From Actinomycetes bacterium (GTDB lineage: Bacteria; Actinomycetota; Acidimicrobiia; Acidimicrobiales; Palsa-688): 7,759 nucleotides of DNA. Position numbers and translations under genes: made by a program. The notes beneath the pieces were generated by a model. It searched no databases. It worked only from the letters and a program-made list of their open reading frames with translations, and was not told the DNA's origin. Position 1 is the stretch's first letter. Each line of letters opens with the position of its first letter. Shown here piece by piece: positions 1 to 7,229 of the stretch. Location of the stretch: contig JAKARG010000137.1 of NCBI GenBank assembly GCA_021819345.1, forward strand, positions 1 through 7,759, read 5' to 3'.

Positions 1-1676
<1,676 letters not shown>

Positions 1677-1684
1677 GTGGACCG

Positions 1685-1689
1685 CCTCC
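1685..1689 (-). promoter_or_regulatory. Shine-Dalgarno site setting the TTG start of clpC
   Basis: GGAGG on the minus strand lies eight bases before TTG at 1676. This is good spacing and supports TTG rather than the ATG at 1691, which overlaps the site and would add five residues not seen at the conserved MFERF terminus. Confidence 0.75.
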
Positions 1690-1703
1690 ATCGCGGCTTC
1701 TCG

Positions 1704-1729
1704 GACCTCGGTGGCCCTTCCGGCATTCC
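1704..1729 (-). promoter_or_regulatory. Possible SigR/SigH-type promoter for clpC
   Basis: The minus strand reads GGAAT, 18 bases, then GTC. The oxidative/thiol-stress sigma factors SigR (Streptomyces) and SigH (mycobacteria) recognise GGAAT-N18-19-GTT, and Clp components belong to that regulon in Streptomyces. The last base deviates. Transcription would begin near 1697, leaving a leader of about 20 bases that still contains the GGAGG site. The call rests on motif and spacing only. Confidence 0.3.
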
Positions 1730-1735
1730 GGAAGG
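1716..1735. promoter_or_regulatory. Perfect inverted repeat upstream of clpC, candidate operator
   Basis: CCTTCCGG (1716-1723) and CCGGAAGG (1728-1735) are exact inverse copies around a 4-base spacer, about 40 bases upstream of the clpC start. It does not match CIRCE (HrcA), HAIR (HspR) or the ClgR-type CGC-N-GCG site as I know them. It could be a dimeric repressor site overlapping the candidate stress promoter, or a hairpin in a longer leader transcript. Confidence 0.4.
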
Positions 1736-1855
1736 CGGGGAGAGCCTTCACGGCTCCACTCGCCCTGGCCGGGGCACCACCTGGCCCTGCGTTGGCTCAG
1801 TGTACCCGTGCGCCCCTGCTTGGTAGCTCACGTCCCGGAGCGGCTCCAAGCACCC

Positions 1856-1910
1856 GAGCCGGGCATCGCGGAGCCGGGCTCGGGAGCCGGGCACGGGAGC
1901 CGGGCACCGG
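1856..1910. repeat. Short tandem repeat, unit about 13 bp
   Basis: The unit GAGCCGGGCACGG occurs in about four near-copies starting at 1856, 1871, 1884 and 1897; the first is two bases longer and ends differently. It is noncoding, in the clpC/prenyl synthase gap. No inverted structure or spacers suggest CRISPR or an origin. It resembles the other GC-rich expansions at gene edges in this window. Confidence 0.7.
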
Positions 1911-1973
1911 CCCCGAGGCCCGCACCGGCTGGTCCGCCAGGCTCGGGTTTCGCGCTTGGACAGCCGGCTCGCG

Positions 1974-1979
1974 TACTCT
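1974..1979 (+). promoter_or_regulatory. Candidate -10 box for a leaderless prenyl synthase transcript
   Basis: TACTCT fits the actinobacterial TANNNT -10 pattern and ends five bases before GTG 1985 and eight before GTG 1988, the distance expected between a -10 box and the transcript start. No Shine-Dalgarno sequence precedes either GTG. Both points favour a leaderless mRNA beginning at or next to the start codon. TTGGAC at 1956-1961 is too close to be a standard -35. Confidence 0.4.
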
Positions 1980-1984
1980 CGGCC

Positions 1985-2977
1985 GTGGTGAACGCCCTAG
2001 AGCAGCTCCGGCTACCCGCCATCGACGGGCACCTGGAGGCGGTCGAGGGAGCCCTGCGCGAGGCGGTGAGGACCGACGATCCCTTCCTCACCGAGGTCGC
2101 CGGCCACCTGGTCCACGCCGGAGGCAAGCGGCTGCGGCCGGCGCTCACCGTGGCCTCTGCGCTCGCCGGCGGCGCCGAGATCGACGCGTCGGTGGTCCAA
2201 GGCGGGGTGTCGGTCGAGCTGGTCCACCTGGGGTCGCTCTACCACGACGACGTGATCGACCAGGCCGACTCCCGGCACCGGGTCGACAGCGTCAACGCCC
2301 GCTGGGGGAACCTGGTCGCGATCCTCGCCGGCGACTTCCTCCTGGCCCGGGCCTCGGAGATCGCGGCTCGTCTCGGGACCGAGATCGCCGAGCTGCTCGC
2401 CACCACCATCGGCGCGCTGTGCGCCGGAGAGGTCGCCCAGCTGCAGGCCGCCTTCGACCCCGGTCGCTCCGAGGCCGCCTACCTGCGAGCGGTGGAGGGC
2501 AAGACCGCCTCGCTCTTCTCGGCGAGCTGCCGGATCGGCGGCCTGGTGGCCGGGCTCCCCCGTGACCAGGTCGACGCCCTCACCGGCTACGGCAAGGCCC
2601 TCGGAGTGGCCTTCCAGATCTGGGACGACATCCGCGACCTGGTCGGCACCGACGACCTGCTCGGCAAGCCGGCGGGCCACGACATGGTGGAGGGCACCTA
2701 CACCCTCCCGGTGATCCGAGCGCTCGCCCGTCCCGGGGTCGGCGACGACCTGCGCTGCCTGCTCGGCCACGCCCTCGACCCGCCGAGCCGGGACAAGGCC
2801 CGGGACCTGATCCTCTCCACCGATGCCGTCGCCAGCGCGACCGTAGAGGGAAGGCGCTGGGCCGAGCGGGCGGCGGCTGCGCTCGGGCCGCTGCGCTCGC
2901 CGGGCTCCCCGGCCGAGGCGCTCGACGGCCTCGCAGGGCTCGGCGCATCGCTATTCGACCACCTCGACCTCGGCTGA
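1985..2977 (+). CDS. All-trans polyprenyl diphosphate synthase
   Basis: Class I trans-prenyltransferase that extends an allylic diphosphate with isopentenyl diphosphate, probably making the long side chain of menaquinone. Visible motifs (numbered from GTG 1985): GGKRLRP at 46-52, the first aspartate-rich motif DDVID at 88-92, GKT at 172-174, and the second aspartate-rich motif DDIRD at 214-218 in FQIWDD, followed by GKPAGHDMVEGTYTLP. The residue five before the first DD is Gly83 rather than the bulky aromatic of farnesyl synthases, which suggests a longer product, though chain length is not certain. At 330 aa it has normal family length. GTG 1985 or 1988 begins the recognisable protein; the frame is open back to ATG 1808 but that part is low-complexity Pro/Gly/Ala with repeat DNA. 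It is the only plus-strand gene here, divergent from clpC and convergent with lysS. GrcC/HepT/IspB-like naming cannot be settled from sequence alone. Confidence 0.93.
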   Translation: MVNALEQLRLPAIDGHLEAVEGALREAVRTDDPFLTEVAGHLVHAGGKRLRPALTVASALAGGAEIDASVVQGGVSVELVHLGSLYHDDVIDQADSRHRVDSVNARWGNLVAILAGDFLLARASEIAARLGTEIAELLATTIGALCAGEVAQLQAAFDPGRSEAAYLRAVEGKTASLFSASCRIGGLVAGLPRDQVDALTGYGKALGVAFQIWDDIRDLVGTDDLLGKPAGHDMVEGTYTLPVIRALARPGVGDDLRCLLGHALDPPSRDKARDLILSTDAVASATVEGRRWAERAAAALGPLRSPGSPAEALDGLAGLGASLFDHLDLG

Positions 2978-3014
2978 GCGACCCCGGGGGAGGGGGAAAG
3001 GGCACCGGCGAGGC

Positions 3015-3034
3015 GGCTCCGGCCCCGCGGAGCC
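3015..3034. terminator. Hairpin between convergent genes, possible bidirectional terminator
   Basis: GGCTCCG (3015-3021) pairs perfectly with CGGAGCC (3028-3034) around a six-base loop, in the 153-base gap between the ends of the prenyl synthase and lysS. There is no U tract on either strand, so it would be a non-canonical actinobacterial hairpin terminator at best. Its position between two convergent stop codons is the main support. Confidence 0.4.
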
Positions 3035-3097
3035 CCAGGGCCCGTGCTCGCTGCGGACGAAGCGGCGCCAGTCCCGACCGGCCCGCCATCGGGCTCG

Positions 3098-3213
3098 GGG
3101 CTGCTCGGATCAGGCTTGCTCGGGGCGGGGCTACTCGGCTCGGGGATGCTCGGGCTGGGCTTGCTCGGGCTGGGCTTGCTCGGGCCGGGCTTGCTCGGGG
3201 CGGGCTTGCTCGG
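3098..3213. repeat. 15-bp tandem repeat spanning the lysS 3' end
   Basis: About seven and a half units of 15 bp, best seen as GCTGGGCTTGCTCGG, start at 3109, 3124, 3139, 3154, 3169, 3184 and 3199, with a partial unit at 3098-3108. The two central units (3154-3183) are identical, and the neighbours differ by one to a few bases. Read on the minus strand in the lysS frame each unit encodes Arg/Gln-Pro-Glu-Gln-Ala. The array continues beyond the lysS stop at 3131-3133, where the frame gives one more RPEQA before a second stop at 3110-3112. Confidence 0.9.
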
Positions 3214-4621
3214 GGCGGAGGGTCGGGAACAAGATCACGTCACGGATCGCCTCGGCGCCCGAGAGCAGCATGGCGAGGCGGTCCATCCCGATCCCGACCC
3301 CACCGGTGGGCGGGAGCCCGTACTCGAGCGCCCGGAGGTAGTCGTCGTCGACGACCATCGCTTCCTCGTCGCCGGCAGCGCGGGCCTTCGACTGCGACTC
3401 GAAGGTGCGCCGCTGCTCGTCGGGGTCGTTGAGCTCGCTGAACGCGTTGGCGAGCTCCCGCCCCGCCACGACCGGCTCGAAGCGCTCCACCAGCCCGCGC
3501 TTGCTGCGATGGTCTCTCGCCAGGGGGGAGACCTCCTTCGGGTAGTCCATCACGAAGACCGGGCCCCACAAGGCCGGCTCGGTGGTCTTCTCGTAGATCT
3601 CGAGCAGCAGCTTCCCGGGCCCCCACGACCCCTCGACCGCCACATCGTGGGCGGCGGCGACCTTGCGCAGCTCGTCGAGTGGAGTGTCGAGGTCGACCTC
3701 GGCGCCGGCGTGCTCGGCGATCAGCTCGAACATGGTCGCCCGCCGCCACGGTGGGGCGAGCTCTAGCGGCCGGCCGCCGTAGGTGAGGGAGGTGGTGCCG
3801 AGCAGGACCGTCGCCAGATGGGCCACCAGCTGCTCGACCAGGTCCATCATCTCGTGGTAGTCGGCGTAGGCCTGGTAGGCCTCGAGCATGGTGAACTCGG
3901 GGTTGTGGCGGGGGGAGAGCCCCTCGTTGCGGAACACCCGGCCGATCTCGAAGACCCTCTCGATCCCGCCGACGACGAGCCGCTTCAGGTGCAGCTCCAA
4001 CGCGACCCTCAGGTAGAGGTCCATGTCGAGGGTGTTGTGGTGCGTGACGAACGGCCGGGCGCTGGCACCCCCTGGAAGGGTGTGCAGCACCGGGGTCTCG
4101 ACCTCGACGAAACCCCGGTCCTCCATGAAGCGACGGGTGAGCGAGATCATTCGGCTCCGGAGCAAGAAGGTCTCCCGGGAGCCCTCGTTGGCCCACAGGT
4201 CGGCGTAACGCTGGCGGTAGCGGAGATCGGGGTCGGAGATGCCGTGCCACTTGTCGCCGAAGCTGCGGCGGGCCTCCGCTAGCAGCACCCAGCGCTCCAC
4301 CTTGACCGACAGCTCCCCGGTCCGGGTGGCCACCACCTCGCCGGTGGCACCGATCCAGTCACCGAGGACGAGCTGGACGAAGCCGTCGAAGTCGGCGGTC
4401 CAGCCGGCACCGGCGAACAGCTGCAGCCTGCCGGAGGAGTCGCCGAGCACCCCGAAGGCGATGCGCCCCTGCTCCCGGAGGAGCACCAGCCGGCCGGCGA
4501 CCGACACCACCTCGCCGGTCCCGGTGCCTGCAGCGAGGTCGGGGTGGGCGGCGCGCACCTCCGCGGTGGTCGCAGTCCGCTCGTAGCGGTACGGGATGGC
4601 GGGCCGGGGGCGCTCGGTCAT
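3131..4621 (-). CDS. lysS: Lysyl-tRNA synthetase, class II
   Basis: Charges tRNA-Lys with lysine using ATP in the cytoplasm. The 496-aa protein has an N-terminal OB-fold (about residues 36-140), then the class II catalytic core: motif 1 around MEDRGFVEVETPVL, motif 2 FEIGRVFRNEGLSPRHNPEFT, ELNDPDEQRRTFESQ, and motif 3 GGVGIGMDRLAMLL. Family members commonly end near LFPTLRPE; here that end runs into tandem copies of (R/Q)PEQA and then HPRAE, a tail of about 25 residues made by the 15-bp DNA repeat. The ATG at 4621 gives normal length. No good Shine-Dalgarno sequence precedes it, and the frame stays open to ATG 4834 through three copies of a nine-residue Arg/Ala/Gly repeat, so an N-terminal extension cannot be fully excluded. 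It lies 265 bases downstream of coaX, so it may have its own promoter. It is convergent with the prenyl synthase. Confidence 0.97.
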   Translation of the reverse strand: MTERPRPAIPYRYERTATTAEVRAAHPDLAAGTGTGEVVSVAGRLVLLREQGRIAFGVLGDSSGRLQLFAGAGWTADFDGFVQLVLGDWIGATGEVVATRTGELSVKVERWVLLAEARRSFGDKWHGISDPDLRYRQRYADLWANEGSRETFLLRSRMISLTRRFMEDRGFVEVETPVLHTLPGGASARPFVTHHNTLDMDLYLRVALELHLKRLVVGGIERVFEIGRVFRNEGLSPRHNPEFTMLEAYQAYADYHEMMDLVEQLVAHLATVLLGTTSLTYGGRPLELAPPWRRATMFELIAEHAGAEVDLDTPLDELRKVAAAHDVAVEGSWGPGKLLLEIYEKTTEPALWGPVFVMDYPKEVSPLARDHRSKRGLVERFEPVVAGRELANAFSELNDPDEQRRTFESQSKARAAGDEEAMVVDDDYLRALEYGLPPTGGVGIGMDRLAMLLSGAEAIRDVILFPTLRPEQARPEQARPEQAQPEQAQPEHPRAE

Positions 4622-4633
4622 GGGGGCCCGATG

Positions 4634-4660
4634 CTTGCGGACCGGCGGAGCTCCCGCAAG
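4634..4660 (-). promoter_or_regulatory. Hairpin just upstream of lysS
   Basis: CTTGCGG and CCGCAAG (4634-4640 and 4654-4660) form a perfect 7-bp stem with a 13-base loop that contains the palindrome GGAGCTCC. In the lysS sense it ends 12 bases before the ATG, where a Shine-Dalgarno site would be expected but is not seen. It could be a leader structure affecting translation, or a terminator of the coaX transcript. No T-box or L-box features were recognised. Confidence 0.35.
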
Positions 4661-4678
4661 GACACCGCCGCATGCCCC

Positions 4679-4759
4679 GGCCCTACCCGCCGCCACCCGC
4701 CGGCCGGCCCTACCCGCCGCCACCCGCCGGCCGGCCCTACCCGCCGCCACCCGCCGGCT
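4679..4759. repeat. 27-bp tandem repeat upstream of lysS
   Basis: Three consecutive 27-bp units (4679-4705, 4706-4732, 4733-4759) are identical except for the final base of the third. Each starts GGCCCTACC, and the unit joints create GGCCGGCC palindromes. Decayed starts of the unit (GCCCTACCGCC) recur near 4801 and 4862, so the family once covered more of the 265-base coaX-lysS gap. The period is a multiple of three and, in the lysS frame, each unit would read Arg-Arg-Val-Ala-Ala-Gly-Arg-Ala-Gly. The rest of the gap holds only GC-rich low-complexity sequence and the hairpin next to lysS. Confidence 0.92.
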
Positions 4760-4886
4760 TGCCCCCTGGTCGCTCGCCGGCCGCCCGCTTGCCCCGGCCG
4801 GCCCTACCGCCCCAGCCTGCCCGTTCTCCCCCATCCGGCCGGCCGGCGAACGAGCCTGCGTGCCCTACCGCCGGAAGGCCCGTCGC

Positions 4887-5678
4887 TCAGGGGCGGTTCC
4901 GGCCGAAGATGATCCGCAGCCCCTCCAGGGTGAGCCACGGCTCCAGGTGGTCCACCGCCTCGGTGACCGGGGCGATCAGACCGGCCAAACCGCCGGTGGC
5001 GACCACGGTCGCCGGCCCCACCTCGCCCTCCAGGCGCCGGCAGAGCCCGTCGACCTGGGCGGCGAAGCCGTAGATCGCCCCGGACTGGACCGACTCGACG
5101 GTGTTCTTGGCGAGCACGTTGGTCGGCTCGACCAGCTCGACGCGTGGCAGGAGGGCGGCACGGGAGAAGAGCGCCTCCAGGGAGATCTCGACGCCGGGGA
5201 GGATCACCCCGCCCAGGTACTCCCCGTTGGCCGAGACCACCTCGAAGGTGGTCGCAGTCCCGAAGTCGACGACGATGGTCGGACCGCCGTAGCGGTCGAA
5301 CGCGGCGACGGCGTCGGCGATGCGGTCGGCGCCCACCTCCCGGGGGTTGTCGTAGAGGATCGGCATCCCGGTCTTGATGCCGGGCTCGACAATGACCGTC
5401 GGCACCCGGTACCAGCTCTCGGCCATCTCCCGCATGGCAGCCCTGAGCCGCGGCACGACCGAGGCAACCGCCAGGCCGGTGACCTCCTCCCGGACGTCGA
5501 GGCCGTGCAGGCCGAACAGCTCGACGAGCTGCAGGGCGAGCTCGTCGGCCGTCCGGCTCGCCATCGTCGCGACCCGCCAGGTGTGGAGCAGCTCGGTCCC
5601 GCTGCCGGCCGGTCCGTCGCCGGGACCGAACAGGCCGAGCACGGTCTGGGTGTTGCCGACATCGACTGCGAGGAGCAC
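4887..5678 (-). CDS. coaX: Type III pantothenate kinase
   Basis: Phosphorylates pantothenate with ATP, the first committed step of coenzyme A synthesis, in the cytoplasm. The 263-aa ASKHA-fold protein shows the phosphate-1 motif DVGNT at 6-10, IKTGMPILYDNPREVGADR at 101-119 with the expected catalytic Asp118, the phosphate-2 motif DFGTATT at 138-144, GGVILPG at 156-162, and a conserved KNT near 191. Length is normal. The start is GTG at 5678, directly after the panC stop codon (TAG then GTG with no gap), and AGAGG lies five bases upstream inside panC, so the two are probably translationally coupled. It acts on the product of its neighbour PanC. It is probably the last gene of the folate/pantothenate operon, since a long repeat-rich gap follows. 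Confidence 0.97.
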   Translation of the reverse strand: MLLAVDVGNTQTVLGLFGPGDGPAGSGTELLHTWRVATMASRTADELALQLVELFGLHGLDVREEVTGLAVASVVPRLRAAMREMAESWYRVPTVIVEPGIKTGMPILYDNPREVGADRIADAVAAFDRYGGPTIVVDFGTATTFEVVSANGEYLGGVILPGVEISLEALFSRAALLPRVELVEPTNVLAKNTVESVQSGAIYGFAAQVDGLCRRLEGEVGPATVVATGGLAGLIAPVTEAVDHLEPWLTLEGLRIIFGRNRP

Positions 5679-6557
5679 CTAGGCCTCTTCGGGGTGGGGA
5701 GAGGTCGCCGGGAGGTTGTCGATCAGACGGACGCCGCCGAGCCGAGCGGCGGCCAGCAGCCGCAGCGTGCCCGCTACCGCCTCCGGTCGGCTGAGGTCGC
5801 CGGGGCGGACCACGGCGGCGTAGTCGGCTTCGAAGCGCGCTTCGGCCTCGAGGACGGCGCGCATGGCTGCCTCGACGTCGCCCGGGTCGGTGGCCTCCTC
5901 GTCCTCGACCATCCGCCGCCCGGCGAGCAGGGCTGCGTAGAGCCGGGGGGCGACCGTGCGCTCCTCGGCGCCGAGGCGGGCGTTGCGGCTCGACAGGGCG
6001 AGCCCGTCTGGGTCGCGTACCACCGGGCAGGCGACCACCTCTACGGGCAGCGACAGGTCGGCGACGAGCCGGCGGACCACGGCGAGCTGCTGGAAGTCCT
6101 TCTCCCCGAAGTACGCGAGGCATGGCCCGGCGAGGGCCAGGAGCTTGGTCACGATCGTCGCCACCCCGTCGAAGTGGCCGGGCCGGGCAGCACCCTCCCA
6201 ACGGTCGGTCAGGCCGGCGACGTGGACCCTCGTCAACGGAGGCTCGGGCCACATCTCGGCCGCGGGAGGGGCGAACACCAGGTCGGCACCGGCAGCCGAC
6301 GCCGCCTCCAGGTCCCGGTCGAGATCACGTGGGTAGTGCTCCAGGTCCTGGTCCTCGCCCTTGCCGAACTGGAGCGGGTTGACGTAGATCGTCACCGCGA
6401 CGGTCGTGGCTTCCGCCGCTGCCCGGCGGACGAGCGAGAGGTGACCCCCGTGGAGGGCGCCCATGGTCGGCACCAGCCCGACCCGGCCCCCGCTGCTGCG
6501 GGCGGAGCCGAGCACCGCGACCAGCTCGTCCCGGCGCTCGAGGAGCGTCGCGGTCAC
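5679..6557 (-). CDS. panC: Pantothenate synthetase (pantoate-beta-alanine ligase)
   Basis: Joins pantoate and beta-alanine using ATP (via pantoyl-adenylate) to make pantothenate. From GTG 6557 the protein is 292 aa, a normal length. Nucleotidyltransferase motifs are clear: VPTMGALHGGH at 29-39 (HIGH-type, His36 and His39), YVNPLQFG at 58-65, RPGHFDGV at 125-132, GEKDFQQ at 151-157 and the KMSKS-like LSSRN at 188-192. GTG 6557 overlaps the folK stop codon by four bases (GTGA), the usual sign of translational coupling; an in-frame TTG at 6563 would add two residues and is the main alternative. The stop abuts the coaX start. The panD gene for beta-alanine, found between panC and coaX in mycobacteria, is absent here, so beta-alanine must come from a gene elsewhere or another route. 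Confidence 0.97.
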   Translation of the reverse strand: MTATLLERRDELVAVLGSARSSGGRVGLVPTMGALHGGHLSLVRRAAAEATTVAVTIYVNPLQFGKGEDQDLEHYPRDLDRDLEAASAAGADLVFAPPAAEMWPEPPLTRVHVAGLTDRWEGAARPGHFDGVATIVTKLLALAGPCLAYFGEKDFQQLAVVRRLVADLSLPVEVVACPVVRDPDGLALSSRNARLGAEERTVAPRLYAALLAGRRMVEDEEATDPGDVEAAMRAVLEAEARFEADYAAVVRPGDLSRPEAVAGTLRLLAAARLGGVRLIDNLPATSPHPEEA

Positions 6558-7201
6558 TCGCAAGGTTCCCGGCCGCCGCCCGAGGCCAACCCGTCGCCAG
6601 TGGCACCGTCTCCAGTGGCACCGTCGCCGGCAGTCGTACCCACGCCGCCAGTGGTAGCGCCGCCGCTAGTGATACCGCCGCCGCGAGTCGCACCCACGCC
6701 GCCGGGAACCAGATCGCCGAGGCGCCGGACGTGACCGCCGGAGAGGGCCGTCCCGATGATCCCGGCCGCGCCCGGATGCTCTGCGACCAGCTCGGGGGCG
6801 AGGTCGGCGAGCGGGCAGAGGACGAAGGCTCGCTCCCACATCCGGGGGTGGGGGACGACCAGCTCGGGCGGGTCGTCGACGACCTCGTCGCCGACGATCA
6901 GCACGTCGACGTCGAGGGTCCTCGGTCCCCAGTGCTCCCGGCGAACCCGCCGAGCGGCGTCCTCGGCGCGGTGGGCCTCGGCGAGCAGCTCATAGGGTCC
7001 GAGCCGGGTGTGGAGCTCGACCACCGCGTTGACGAACGGCCCTTGGCCGCCAGGCCCTCCGACCGGGTCGGTCTCGTAGAGGGGGGAGACCGCCGAGACG
7101 TCGGGCAGGCCCGTGACCGCCCGGCGGAGGTGGGCAGGGCGGTCGCCCAGGTTCGAGCCGAGGGCGAGGAACGCCCGTCGGGAGGCGACGGGCGGGCTCA
7201 T
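6554..7201 (-). CDS. folK: 2-amino-4-hydroxy-6-hydroxymethyldihydropteridine pyrophosphokinase (HPPK) with Gly/Thr-rich tail
   Basis: Transfers pyrophosphate from ATP to 6-hydroxymethyl-dihydropterin, giving the substrate for dihydropteroate synthase in folate synthesis. The 215-aa protein starts with the conserved AFLALGSNLGDR (10-21), then VSPLYETDPVGGPGGQGPF, HWGPRTLDVDVL at 90-101 with the expected Mg-binding Asp97 and Asp99, and VPHPRMWERAFVL at 116-128. The enzyme domain ends near residue 167. The last 48 residues are a low-complexity tail of Gly, Thr, Ala and Asp (GATGDGATGDG) encoded by repeat DNA and ending in REPCE; this is unusual for the family. ATG 7201 is preferred because GGGAGG precedes it by five bases; GTG 7222 would add seven residues. 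It lies 28 bases after folB and overlaps panC by four bases. Confidence 0.96.
   Translation of the reverse strand: MSPPVASRRAFLALGSNLGDRPAHLRRAVTGLPDVSAVSPLYETDPVGGPGGQGPFVNAVVELHTRLGPYELLAEAHRAEDAARRVRREHWGPRTLDVDVLIVGDEVVDDPPELVVPHPRMWERAFVLCPLADLAPELVAEHPGAAGIIGTALSGGHVRRLGDLVPGGVGATRGGGITSGGATTGGVGTTAGDGATGDGATGDGLASGGGREPCE
6591..6710. repeat. Degenerate tandem repeat in the 3' end of folK
   Basis: Two 15-bp units differing at one base (CCGTCGCCAGTGGCA at 6591-6605 and the next at 6606-6620) lead into decayed, longer copies built on CCGCCGC(C/T)AGT. Within these, the segment AGTCGYACCCACGCCGCC occurs twice (6632-6649 and 6686-6703). On the minus strand the array encodes the GDGATGDGATGDG-type tail of FolK. 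It keeps the reading frame through to the stop codon. Confidence 0.75.
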
Positions 7202-7206
7202 CCCCG

Positions 7207-7211
7207 CCTCC
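7207..7211 (-). promoter_or_regulatory. Shine-Dalgarno site setting the ATG start of folK
   Basis: GGAGG (within GGGAGG) on the minus strand, five bases before ATG 7201, favours that start over the in-frame GTG at 7222, for which no comparable site is seen. Confidence 0.7.
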
Positions 7212-7229
7212 CGGAGCGCCACGTCCTGC

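Larger units (their letters stand above)
1677..1984. other. Divergent intergenic region between clpC and the prenyl synthase
   Basis: These 308 bases separate two divergent genes and should hold both promoters. No gene or RNA gene was recognised. From the clpC side it holds a GGAGG ribosome-binding site, a perfect 8-bp inverted repeat (1716-1735) overlapping a GGAAT-N18-GTC element, and a minus-strand TACACT (1804 to 1799) that resembles a -10 box but lacks a convincing -35. Toward the prenyl synthase it holds a 13-bp tandem repeat (1856-1910) and a TACTCT -10-like box (1974-1979). Open frames crossing it on both strands look like shadows of high GC content. Confidence 0.7.

Noticed and set aside
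2012..3089. Minus-strand open frames opposite the prenyl synthase
   Set aside because: The prenyl synthase has both aspartate-rich motifs in the plus frame, and the antisense products are low complexity.
3098..3213. Repeat array as a transcription terminator or attachment site
   Set aside because: It is a direct tandem repeat without stable symmetry or a U tract, and no integrase or mobile gene is nearby.
4679..4759. CRISPR-like array
   Set aside because: The units are directly adjacent with no unique spacers, and no cas genes are present.
4622..4834. N-terminal extension of LysS starting at ATG 4834
   Set aside because: The added residues are repeat-derived Arg/Ala/Gly, with no ribosome-binding site at 4834 and no family counterpart. 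ATG 4621 gives the normal length. Kept only as a possibility.
4622..4886. T-box or lysine riboswitch upstream of lysS
   Set aside because: No T-box consensus, specifier structure or L-box core was seen; only a simple 7-bp hairpin and repeats.
4596..6734. Long plus-strand open frame of 712 codons opposite lysS, coaX and panC
   Set aside because: It is antisense to three well-recognised genes and its translation is low-complexity Arg/Gly/Pro/Asp sequence with no domain. Long antisense frames are expected at this GC content.
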